Origin: Colletotrichum lupini | Lineage: Eukaryota; Ascomycota; Sordariomycetes; Glomerellales; Glomerellaceae | Length of the DNA stretch: 64,000 bases | Direction: 5' to 3' | Assembly (NCBI RefSeq): GCF_023278565.1 | Contig: NC_064675.1 | Location: 2,046,001 to 2,110,000 of the forward strand | Shown here: in pieces, positions 1-9,765 of the stretch | How the letters are laid out: each line of letters starts with the position of its first letter | Position numbering within the stretch: the first letter of the stretch is position 1 | Program-made: the position numbers and the translations under genes | The notes under the pieces: model-generated | What the model saw: only the letters and a program-made list of their open reading frames with translations | Told to the model about the DNA's origin: nothing | Databases searched by the model: none

Positions 1-550
1 TTATAGATTTAGAGTTAACTATTTTGTTTAAGAAAGTTCTTATGTTCGGCTATTTAGGCGTTACGGTACTTTTTTTGGTAGTACAAAAGGTATCTCGTTT
101 ATCCCCTAGGTAGATTACGAAATAAACTTGCGAATAGTCTCTAGCTTTTCTAAACATATCCTAGAAATACGGTAGCTTTAGAACTTTAGGCTATTTAAAA
201 AGATTTTTATAGCTCTAGTCTAAGTAGACGAGGATATTAAATATAAAAGTAATATTAATACTAGTTTTTAACGCTTAGCCGCCCCTATAAAGCCGACGAA
301 ACTAAATAGGCCTTTACTATATATCGTTTCCATTAGTATCTAAACATTATAACTTAGGGACTTAACTAGCTTATAGTACTATAAAGAATACCTCTAGTAA
401 GTAATAACATATTCGTATATATTACTAAATTACCTAACCTTAGGATTTATACTAAGCTCTTTTAATAGCCCGTATTAATATTTAGGAGCCGGAGGTATGC
501 GGTTTTAAAAACGTAATTAAGAGTTAATTTATATATATAGTTTTAATTAT
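1..550. other. RIPed DNA, no gene recognised
   Basis: Heavily RIPed sequence with stops in all frames. I see no motif of a known family here and nothing that aligns by eye with the other copies of the segment that starts downstream. Confidence 0.5.
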
Positions 551-847
551 AAGTTACTTCCTCTCTCGTAAACATTCTTAATATTTAAAAAGCCGAAAGT
601 TGCTAAAATAGGCCTTTATAAACCTTTAGTAATAGCTATAGCGGTTAGTTTATAAACTAAAATATAAAGTTAAGATAATATATAATAATACGAGGGGTAG
701 TATATAATTAAGAGCTATTTTAAAGTATTTATAACTAGCTTTTATAGTATTTCTAACCGTAATTATATATATATAGTTAGAACGACTATAAGCCCGGCCT
801 ATATAAGTTAAGTTTAAAAAAATAAAGTATGCTATTAAGAAAAAGTA
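551..847 (+). repeat. ~300-bp dispersed repeat, copy 1
   Basis: This stretch matches, through RIP differences, the repeats at 38837-39147 (same strand) and 41059-41384 (opposite strand). Shared blocks are the 'acttcctct' start, the 'aatatttaaaaa' block, the 'cctttagtaatagctatag' block, 'cgaggggtagta', and a purine-rich 'aagaaaaagtaat' end. The family's less damaged member begins TG and ends CA and carries CTTCCTC/GAGGAAG inverted ends, so it may be a solo LTR or a small non-autonomous element. It lies upstream of copy A of the duplicated segment, as the 38837 copy lies upstream of copy B. The ends here are approximate. Confidence 0.7.
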
Positions 848-1590
848 ATATATAATTAATATTATATTAAAACGCTTTCCTCTTTGAATATTTTTTTTTA
901 ACTCTAGACCTATATTTTAAAAATTAAGATCTAAAAATAGGGTTAAAAAGCTACTACTATTTTATTATTATAAGTTACTTTTAGCGTTAAAACGACGATC
1001 TCGCTTACTAACTAGCCTATTTAGAGTATCCGCTTTAGCTCTTATTAAATAAACTTCGGTTTTAACTAAACTCTCGAACTATACTCCTATACCCCGTTTA
1101 TATTACTAACTACCCGTTTTAAAAGTTATTTATAGTTTTTAAGAACTACTACTTAAAATCTATATTATATCCTACGTTTTAATTAGCGTTATCTCTAGTT
1201 ATATAATAAAGATCTTACTTCTTTAATACTTTATTTATAAAATTTTAATCTAGCTTTTCGTAGGCCGATTTTATTATTAGATTTAGGATAAAAAGAAGAC
1301 GTTCTTAGCTATACGACTATAGCTATGCTTATTAATATAAAGTAGTATCGAGGCCTCGAGACTTAGTTACGGCGTTACGGTAATTAAGACGTAGACGCTA
1401 TTATAACTCTTAATAAATTAAACTTAGCTATATAAGCGGGTTTTCTTTTATATATTTTATTTATTCTATATAATTTATTACTTATTATAGAGGAGCCCCT
1501 ATAGCTAGTTTACTTAGAAACGTAATTATAATAAAAAACCGTAGCTATTATTAAGTTATCTTATCTACTCTCTAAGTATCTAGCTCTAAT
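848..1590. other. RIPed DNA absent from copy B
   Basis: In copy B the dispersed repeat is followed almost at once by sequence matching position ~1590 here, so these ~740 bases are an insertion in A or a deletion in B. No domain recognised. Confidence 0.45.
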
Positions 1591-1919
1591 ATTATTTACT
1601 TTTTATATTATTACTTAACGTAGGGCTATTTTACTTAACCTAGTAGTTAGAATAACTAAACGAGCCCTACGACTATATAGTTTATAGTAGTTTTAACTTC
1701 TAGCTCTACTCGCTAGCCTTAGATATATTAATTTTAATAAATACGCTTAATAAAAGGTCTTAAAGTAATAATACGTTATATTTAAAAATATTTATTTACC
1801 TAGCGCTTATTTAAGAAGTAATATACGTATACTTATAATATATAAGTCTTAAACGTGCCGTAGTTAATATTTAGTATAAAGGAACCGTTTATAAATATTA
1901 TATTTTTAAAACTATACTT

Positions 1920-2650
1920 AATATTCTTATTTTTAAAAAAGACGCCGTTAAACAAAACGCCTTTTAACAAAACGCCTTCTAAATAGAAGCTTTTATAAAA
2001 CTACGTATTAAACTTCCTCTTTTATAACTCTAGTAAGGAAAGCGATAGTACTAATTAGAGCTAGGGGCTTATATAAAGTAATTTATATTAAGGGATGAGC
2101 TATGCAACTAGCATAGTATTTCTAAGTATCGCGGCTAAAATTAAAACCGCTTACTCTATAGCGGCTCGATATCCTAAATTAAATAAAAGCGAAATAATAA
2201 CTTTATATAGAGTAGTATACGTTTATAGGGAAGCCTCCGTAGGACGGTTATTATATCTTAAGATAGCTAGCTAAGATAGTAATATTATTATTAATTTTTT
2301 TAACTAGAATTCGAATAACTTTTATACGAGGTTTATTAATTATAGTATCCCTAGACTAGACTTATTTATTATAAAAGAGGATTATGGTTATTATAGTTAT
2401 ATTACTAGATCCTTTTATAATAGATAAGTATTAAGGTATTTATAAGTAGTAAGATAAAAGTAGGTAGCTAGCGAGAGGCTATACGTTAAGTTAGGCTCGT
2501 CGGTATATAAATCTTAATAAAGCTAATATCGCGCATAACTACGTAGAAATTCTAAGTACTTTGGACTATTACGTATACTATCGCACCGTTTTCTATCTAG
2601 CTTATTAAAAGCTTATAGTCTAATTCGCTAGCTTTATAATATAATATAGT
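1920..2650 (+). pseudogene. Unknown ORF X, copy A (RIPed)
   Basis: One plus-strand frame reads as protein for about 240 codons and is interrupted only by TAA/TAG. It starts around the block of 'aacaaaacgcc' repeats and ends near the 'cgctagctttataatataatatag' block. Positions 2160-2400 include short peptides conserved in all three copies: a YRVVYVY-like stretch, L-K-I-A-S, and I-P-R-L-D-L. The last lies near 2350 here, 39893 in B and 60950 in C. Conservation of this frame across three separately mutated copies is the evidence that it was coding. I do not recognise the family. No signal peptide or catalytic motif can be argued. The start codon is not identifiable. Confidence 0.5.
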
Positions 2651-3689
2651 ACGTATATATTTTAAGTAATATTTCTTTATATAATTTATGCTAGAAATAA
2701 ATAGTATATAATGTTCGAACTAATTGCGAATATTTTTGGCTAGTATTTTTGTGCTAGTATTAACTCGTGCGCTACTTTTTATTCTTTTTGCTTATCTACG
2801 CTACTCTAGGACTATTACCTCGTAATATATTTTCGGACCGTATATTTAAGTTATATGCCCTTAAGATAAGATTATCTATCTTAATAGTATTAGCGTAAGC
2901 TATTACGGGATTGCGTACTAAAGTAGTATTAAGGGTATTACGAGTTATAATAAAGCTATAGCCCCTTTCTTTATAATAACGCGCCGCTCGCATAATATAA
3001 TTTCTTTTTTCTCTTCTTTACGTTATATTTTATATTTAGACCTAACCCTACGGGTTATTATAATCTATTTACTATTTAAAACCTAATTTCTATAGCTATA
3101 ACCCTTATATAAGTACTATAAATAGATAGATCCGAGTTTTATTAGCTATATTAATAGGCGCAAAGCACTTAACGGAGTTTACTTTAAATAACGAAAGATC
3201 CGAACGATACTTCCTCTACTATCGTTAATAAAACTATTTCTTAGGCCGCTAACCCTTATCTTCTTACTTATATTATTCCCTTAAATAAGGCGATAGTATT
3301 CGAGACTTCGTATAGTTTAACCGAGATTATTCTTATCTATATATATATTAAAAGCCGGGTTTAGTTATAATTATAAACTACGTAATAAATAGCTTGCTTT
3401 TTCTATATAGCGTTCGACCTATTTTTCTTTATAAACGGCTATAATAAAAGGCCTTATATAATAACTAAAAACTAAATATATACGTCCGTACGGTATTTTT
3501 TATTTAAAAACGATATATTAGTAATAATAGAACGATAAGATTATAGTATAATTAAATTTTGTTATTATTATAATATAAACGTTAATCTTATTATATAATA
3601 TAGTAATAATATAATAAGTACTAAATTCTCTTATTTATAGAGGACTTGGCCGGCGCTTAGTATAGTCTATAGCTAATTAATCGTTATAG
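2651..3689. other. Linker between ORF X and the small ORF, copy A
   Basis: RIPed DNA. The part up to about 2830 is shared with copies B and C; beyond that, similarity to B fades, so A may carry an insert. A 65-codon minus-strand open stretch at 2796-2993 is unusually long for this background and includes an upstream in-frame run, but it is not seen in the other copies and matches nothing I know. Confidence 0.4.
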
Positions 3690-4090
3690 CTTCTTATTAA
3701 TAGTTATTAAAATAAAGGGATAGAACGAACGAAAACTATAATAAAGCGGTTAAAAATATTATATAACGTTATAAGTAGATCTAACGATAGTACGGGGCTA
3801 ACGTATATACCTAAGTTTACTTTAAGAGTAAGTACTATAAGTATACGTCTTTTACTAAGTATACCTTTTTTAAATCTAAAGCTAAGTTAGTATATTTAAT
3901 TAAACCGTAGTCCTTTAAAGCTATCCTCTAGGCTAAAATTTAGAAGGCTAAGACGTACCCTATTTTAGTAATAAAATCGTTACTAAATTATATAAAGAGA
4001 AGATCTCGAAGTAACGTTAAAAGTTAAACTAGTATAAGTAGCGGCTAAATACGACGATTTAGCTTTTTAATAGAGGATTAAATTATTATA
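3690..4090 (+). pseudogene. Small conserved ORF, copy A (possibly MADS-box-like)
   Basis: The conserved frame starts near the 'gatagaacgaacgaaaac' block (3719) and continues for about 120 codons, interrupted only by TAA/TAG. It reads D-R-T-N-E-N-Y-N-K-A-V and later G-A-N-V-Y, then F-K-S-K-Y-Y-K-Y-T-S and a K-A-K-L-V-Y-L stretch. The same frame is kept in copies B (41527) and C (61959). The pattern of a basic helix, then G-A-(D/N)-V-Y, then a charged strand and an aromatic-serine end resembles the small MADS-box-like proteins common in ascomycete genomes, where a residue like D-V-Y follows the helix. That assignment is by impression only. Function, if the family is right, would be DNA binding. 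Confidence 0.4.
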
Positions 4091-5059
4091 ATAATCAATT
4101 AGCTTATAGAGCTATTACCTTAATTAATAGTTATTTATTACGTAGTATATTACTTACTTTATATTCTTTAATTTTTACTATCTTTTTAGAAAAGTTTATA
4201 GGAAATATCCCTATTATACCTTAAGTTAACTTATTTCTTTAATTAAATCTATTATAAAAGTCTTTAAACTTAATAAATCTATCTTACCCTTAGAGGTACT
4301 TATTATTTTTTTACTATATATAATAGTATTATAGATGAGGGATAGTAATAACAATATTAGCGGGCCTTAAAATACTCTATTAATATAATTACTTACCGTT
4401 CTCTTAGCTACGAGGAGTCTAAAACTATTCGTACCTTTAGTCTTTTCTTAGTATAGCTTTTAAATATATATTAAATAAGATATTTTCTTAGCCTTATAAC
4501 GCTTTATATTTAAATTAAAAATAAGTTAAGGACCGGGTTTACTCATTAATATATTCTATATATAGGGAACCCTTATTAAAGCCACTAGTAAAATAGGCTA
4601 CCCTCTCCTATTTTTATTAATAAAAATATATTAATAACTAACTAGTACGATTATTTTAACTAAGTTTAATAAGTTATATAACTATAAAAGTTTTTATATT
4701 ACCAAGGACTATGTAGTCTATTTTAAAAAAATCTCTCTATTTACTTAATATTAATAAGCCGCTAACGGATTTAAAGAAGTAAAATAATTAGGATATAGTT
4801 ATATTAAATTAATAAAGAATATAGCTCGTACGTTAATAAAACTTTATACGGGCTTTGTTATAGGGTATACGGAATTTATATGTAGCGTCTCTTTAATAAA
4901 CGCTTTTTATTAAAGGGGTTACTTAGTAACATAGCAAGACCTATCCTATCGGCTAATCTAATTCCTTTATTATAACTATTAACTACCTAAACCTATTCTT
5001 AAATCCATATCTTATTGACTATATCTATTATAAAATATTATAAGTAGGGTAATATATAC
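4091..5059. other. Shared linker upstream of the kinase, copy A
   Basis: RIPed DNA shared with B (41890-42590) and C (62335-63120), for example the 'ctcgta' to 'gctttttatta' blocks. No protein family recognised. It may hold the 5' part of the kinase gene or its promoter, but nothing decides this. Confidence 0.4.
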
Positions 5060-7457
5060 CGAGGAGCTTATTAAGCTTCTATAATTAGTAAAAGAACGAG
5101 CTAAAAAAGAATAAATACGTGCCGAGGTAGTAAAAAGAGAGTAATACTAAGAACGAGAATGGGCTAAGGTAATAAAACGAGAATAATAGCGAGGATAATA
5201 ATACGCTAAAGTAATAGAAAAATAATAATAAAAAGATCGATAGCGCGCTAACGAGGTAGAGTAATAACCTAAAACTATTTTACTTAATAAATATATCGCC
5301 GCTTATTATTCCCTTATTTATATTAAATTTATTATTAAAATAGACCATAAGCTAATTTCTAAGGGTTTTATTATAAACCCGCGGGATAAGTTATATTTAA
5401 CCGATTTCTATCTATAATCCGACTTTTTATAATAATAGAGTATTATATTTAGTACCCTTTATAACACTTTCCTTATTAATAAACGCTATTTCGAGACCCC
5501 GTCGTTCTTATTTAAGTAAGAAATAAGATCGTAAAGTATAAGATTATTAATAAGAAGGCCCTTAAGTATACTTTATATAATAGCGTTAAAGACCCCGTTA
5601 AAATAATTATAAACGAGCTTAAGAAAGTAGAAGAAGTAAAGAACGCGTTCGATCTAAGTAATAAAATCGTTTTTAAGAACTACCCGTATATACTTAGCGA
5701 GATAGCCGCGGAGGTCTATAAATATAACTTCTTATTAATAGCCCCTTTTATATTATATAAAAAAAAAGTTAATTTTTAATAGCTACGGGCCGATTAGATT
5801 TACGTTTACCGAACTAAAAACGACGACGACGTAAGTAGCCGTTCGATACTCTACGTTTTTAAATATAAACTATTATAAAAACTTATTATATTATATCTCT
5901 ACCTCGGTCTTATTCAATAAATATATATAGGGAAGTAGTTAGTTATAAAACGATCCCTACGTTAGTTAACTTAAATACTTATTTTTAATATTGCGTAAAG
6001 AGACTAACCATAGCTATTATTATATAGACCTATTATTATATAATTAAAGGCGGACTTAAGTATAGCCTGTTTATAACGGGCATGGTAATCGTTTTTTTAA
6101 AAATTAACTAGTGCGAGCCCGGGACGCTATTATATTACTTAACAGAACCCTTTACTAAGGTAGAAGCCTACCCTAAGTATTCCTACCTCTATATAGTAAT
6201 TACCTAATACTTAGCTTTTAGCCTAGCGGCCCTTAACGTACTTAATAAGAAAAGGCTATATAAATAGGAGGAGTAGTAACGAGCTATTAGTAAGTTAAAA
6301 ATATAAAAAAAAGACCTCGAGATAACGCTATAATCGATTTTAAATAAAAAAAGGTAGTTACTAAATAGCTCGCCAGGCTATAAAATAAAAGTCTATAAGG
6401 ACGTTAATAAATTTCCTTACTTACTTTAGAAAAAGGAACGAGGATAAGCAAAGGATAAGTAAAGAATAGGCAAAAGATAAGTAAAGAATAAGTAAAAGAT
6501 AGGTATAAAATAGGTATATAAAGGAGTAAGTAAAGAGGGACCTAAATAAATCGTCCGACGAGGAGCTAAAACGGGACGCGCTAAATATACTTACTTTTAT
6601 AAAATAGCGGATATATAAAAAGGGCCCTTATACCTAAGTAAATTAGTATAGTTAAAAAATACGACGTAATAAGTAAGTTCTAACGCGTTAGCCGTAGGGT
6701 AATAGTAAAAGAAAAAGCTATTTTAAATACGCTATACTATACCTAAAAGTACTTATTAAGGCTTATTAAAAGTAGTATGCTCGACTCCGCGTGCCTAAAT
6801 AAGTTACTTTATTATAAAAAACCTATTACTAAACGTAGCTACTACTATAATTAAGAACATAAAAATACCTATTATTTAGTTAACTAAACTAAATTTCTAA
6901 AACTTTTTAAAAAATAACTAAAATAATTTTTAAACCGTAGTATTATACCTTTATAATAGAATAGTACTTAAAGAACCTTATTTAAAGTAAGCTTACTTAT
7001 ATATAGCTATACCTTTATTAGCTAAGGTATAGTAAAGGTATTTATTAATAACTTTTAATATAAGGTAATAATTTACGAGCGTTTATAGCCTATTTAGGGT
7101 ATATACGTACCGGTATTTTTTAGATCTATTAACTTTAAAATAATCTAAAGAATATATTTCTACGATTACTAAGTATATTTAATATACTTACTATTTTTAT
7201 TATAGGGAGGATATAATTTTTATAAAATAGAGCGCGTGGGCATTAAAAATAAAAGTTTAATAATAATAATAACGTAGTTATTAAATATAGTCTATAATCG
7301 GGGTATTATTTATTAAGATATATAGAAGGAAAACGTATTATTTATTAAGGAGGTCGAGGGGATTATAATAATCGACTTTAAAAGGGCGTAATTTATAGAG
7401 CTACCTCGCCGTTTACTTACGTAACTTATATTAAATAAGTAAAGACGGACGGTATAA
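5060..7457 (+). pseudogene. FunK1 fungal-type protein kinase, copy A (RIPed)
   Basis: Relic of a serine/threonine-kinase-like protein of the Pkinase_fungal (FunK1) family. Read-through gives the family in order. A charged coiled coil lies at 5060-5260. A Y-x-x-A-x-x-S-L block near 5295 is followed by an S-K-G stretch at ~5360. D-P-V-K and E-L-K-K-V-E-E-V lie near 5590-5640, and a Y-P-Y-I-L-S-E block near 5690. A 'tac tat acc taa aag tac' run near 6731 fits the family's Y-C-T-Q-K-C. A catalytic-loop remnant D-I-*-K-E-N-V-L-F starts at 7318, I-I-I-I-D-F-K-R-A lies at 7362-7389, and a basic tail P-R-R precedes a stop near 7455. The kinase half keeps one frame. Around 5520 a one-base shift relative to copy B changes the frame. 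Stops otherwise fit RIP. In-frame TAG replaces a residue between the catalytic D and the K-E-N, so the gene is dead. The start codon is not resolved. Confidence 0.9.
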
Positions 7458-8639
7458 ATTACTAAGTATAATAAGCTTATAGACTAATTAAGGAACCCAG
7501 ATAAAAATAACGGAGTATTTTTAGCTAACGTTAAAATAATATAGGAAATTCTAGAGAAGCGGTCTACTTATTAGCTATATCTACCTAGCCTTTATAACTA
7601 ATTACGAATTAGTTTATACTCTATTTATTAGGTTTATAAGATAGTATAGTATTAGCCAGTTATAGCTATATCCCTTTAGGTATATAGTTATATATTTTTA
7701 TCTTATTTAGTTTCTAAGCTAAGCTAGGTTTTTTTATATTAGTTTTCTTAGTAAATAGTTCTTTTATTATTATTATACTTACTTTCTTAGCTAAAGATAC
7801 GACTTATAATTATATAAATTATTATAATAGTAGCGTGCGCATAGTAAGTAGGCTCTTACCCCTAATCTAAAAGATTCTTATATTCGCAAATCTTTTTATC
7901 GTTTATATACTTATTAAGTTTAAATCTATTTATAAAGTTAAGTAGTAGGTTTACTAAACTAAAGTATATTAATAGTAATAGTAAATATATCTTATTAAGA
8001 GCTATTAAAGTTAATATAGTAATATATAAGGCGATCTTACTAGTTAAGAGAATACTCTAGCTTATAAAAACTAAGGTAGGAATTAAATATACTATACTAG
8101 CGACTCTTAATACTATATTAAATAGCACGCACTAGCTATAATACTAGCCTTTTACTAACTAGTAATATAAGAAACGTTTAGCTATTATTAAGTTATTAAT
8201 AAAGTAGATAAATATAATTATTACGTTTACTTATAGTAAGCTTTGTACTATAAGTATTAAATCTCTATTAGTAGAGAAGCCGTCCGAGATTATAATAAGA
8301 ACGCGGTTTTTTATTTTAAGATATATTTTATAAATCTCTAATAAAAGCCCTACGGCGTATTATATTAGTACTTAGCTATATATATACTCGCAAAGCGTTT
8401 TTAACTAAGTAATATCGTTTATAAACTCTTATAGTCGTACGAATAACTAAATAACTTCGCTAATAGGTCGGGGTTTAATTATAAAAAAGTTATTTACCTA
8501 TTTAGAGAAGAACTTACGTACGAGAGTAAGTACCGCTAGCGGCTACTACTCTAAATATTTACCTTTACCCTGCTCTTTAACTTTATTACTAAGTGCTTTT
8601 ATTCTATTAATAATTTCGTTAACTCCCGTGATAATATTA
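7458..8639. other. RIPed DNA, no gene recognised
   Basis: Strongly RIPed. No domain motif found on either strand. It forms the left flank of the un-RIPed island, and normal composition begins within a few tens of bases of 8640. Confidence 0.5.
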
Positions 8640-8760
8640 CTAAATAGCCTGGATATTTGGGTCGTGCTCTAGGATTCGATATGCCTATAACAGCGGTCGA
8701 ATCTCGGCGCTATATCGTCTTAGTTATGGATGGAACCGCTTTAACCGTATGTAGGATGTT

Positions 8761-9556
8761 TCAAGACGCCAATGCCTTTATAAACTCATCAATTTCAGTT
8801 AGATGCCGCGTCAAGCATGCGTCGATGATGCGCGCCTGACCATCTGAAATCTTCTTCTCAATACATTTCGCAATGTTAAGAAACCCTCTCTCCGTAGTCC
8901 GATTAATAAGGAGCTCATGACCAGAACGTGGATCGGCAGCAAGTCTGAGTAGCACATCGGCAGCTTCGCATAGGTCGATTGCTTTCGGGTGTTCTTTGTT
9001 GTTATCAAGGCCGAAACGCTGACAAATATCAGAGCTTCAGACTTGTAATAGTTCTGTGACTGGGCGAGCTTTAGAGCTGTACGGAGGACCGCGGTGAGCC
9101 GATCGGCTGCTCGCTCATCAGAGTCATCCGTCTCGAGAGCTTCACGCATGGATGCGGACACTTCGAGGAGGCAGCCGACTATGGTTGAGGGCGGGGCATC
9201 GGCCATCGTGAACGTGATCGCCAACTCAAATTGTCGAGAGACCGGGAAGCGTAGAAAGGCAGAACAATTTCTCAAGATGCGCTTTCCCAGCAGAATGTTT
9301 TCTGTGATGGTCGGTGCCTTAATTACTCTGCCTAGTGTTTTCACAGGGTTGCTATCAGCTATGTTTCCGACATGCTCCCTTGTTAGCGATCGTCACACGT
9401 CTACCTGGCTGCCGTGATTGAGGGCGTGGCTGGGACCATCGCCCGTCCATCCCATAGAGCGTCCAAGATGTGTCCCTTCTCAACCAACTGCCTCCCTTCG
9501 ACACAGCTGACAACTTCTAGAGTATGATCGTTGCAGTCGAGCTCGTTGGCATCGAG
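8761..9556 (-). CDS. Unrecognised protein gene with one intron; probable frameshift
   Basis: Minus-strand gene made of exon 1 (9556 to 9405), a 53-nt intron (9404-9352) and exon 2 (9351 to a TGA at 8763-8761). Splicing joins the two open stretches in frame. Exon 1 reads ...L-V-E-K-G-H-I-L-D-A-L-W-D-G and exon 2 continues S-N-P-V-K-T-L-G-R-V. Near 9030 the frame must shift by one base, since the 177-codon open stretch (9344-8811) is good protein only to about 9030. The better continuation (D-I-C-Q-R-F-G, then A-I-D-L-C-E-A-A and ending K-A-L-A-S) lies in another frame. So the gene carries an indel or the sequence has an error. A TAG at 9559-9557 closes exon 1 upstream; it may be a RIP stop or an upstream 3' splice site. 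The product is mostly helical with a run resembling regulatory tails of fungal Zn2Cys6 factors, but this is weak. No function assigned. Confidence 0.6.
9352..9404 (-). other. Spliceosomal intron
   Basis: On the minus strand the intron starts GTAGAC and ends CTGATAG, with a GCTAAC branch-point match at 9387-9382, about 30 bases before the 3' end. The 53-nt length is typical of ascomycete introns. Removing it fuses two open frames, and the unspliced frame meets TAG at once. An alternative AG at the earlier 'acatag' would put TGA directly in frame, which favours the CTGATAG acceptor. Confidence 0.75.
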
Positions 9557-9765
9557 CTACGTAATTGATAATCGTATCTTAGCCCACGACCATGACGGTG
9601 TCAGTGATACGTATAACGGATTGCTGGTTATATCCTTGTTCTGACGGTAGCAATCGCGGTACCATAAAAGTTCTCTCAATATATCTATTGTTAATAATCC
9701 GGCTTTGCACTGCGAGGATCCTAGTCCATAGTCCTCGCCATAGCCATGGGGATAATATATTAAAA

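Larger units (their letters stand above)
1590..7457 (+). repeat. Duplicated multi-gene segment, copy A
   Basis: The longest of three RIPed copies of the same segment, all on the plus strand. It contains in order unknown ORF X (~1920-2650), a linker, a small conserved ORF (~3690-4090), a ~900-base linker and a FunK1-type kinase (5060-7457). Copies B (39150-43640) and C (60350-63120) share the order. Matching landmarks are the 'ataaagcggtta' block at 3742 here, 41546 in B and 61978 in C, and the 'gctcgta' block near 4822, 42314 and 62940. Copy A alone has the complete kinase. The shared order across copies argues for segmental duplication of a host-gene block, not of a single transposon. Confidence 0.8.
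8640..9765. other. Un-RIPed island
   Basis: About 1.1 kb where CpA and TpG reappear at normal frequency and GC content rises. The change is abrupt on the left (about 8640-8650) and on the right (about 9750-9770). In ascomycetes, single-copy DNA escapes RIP except where mutation leaks in from flanks. This island therefore looks like unique sequence between repeats, or sequence inserted after RIP acted. It contains one minus-strand gene. Confidence 0.9.

Noticed and set aside
2796..2993. 65-codon minus-strand open stretch
   Set aside because: Protein-like at first sight, but not kept in copies B and C and without recognisable family. Mentioned only within the linker entry.
8657..8839. 60-codon plus-strand open stretch
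   Set aside because: It lies opposite and downstream of the minus-strand gene in normal-composition DNA. Its peptide looks random, and it overlaps the better-supported coding strand.
9094..9417. 107-codon plus-strand open stretch
   Set aside because: Antisense shadow of exon 2 and the intron of the minus-strand gene. It crosses the splice sites and has a serine/arginine-rich random look.
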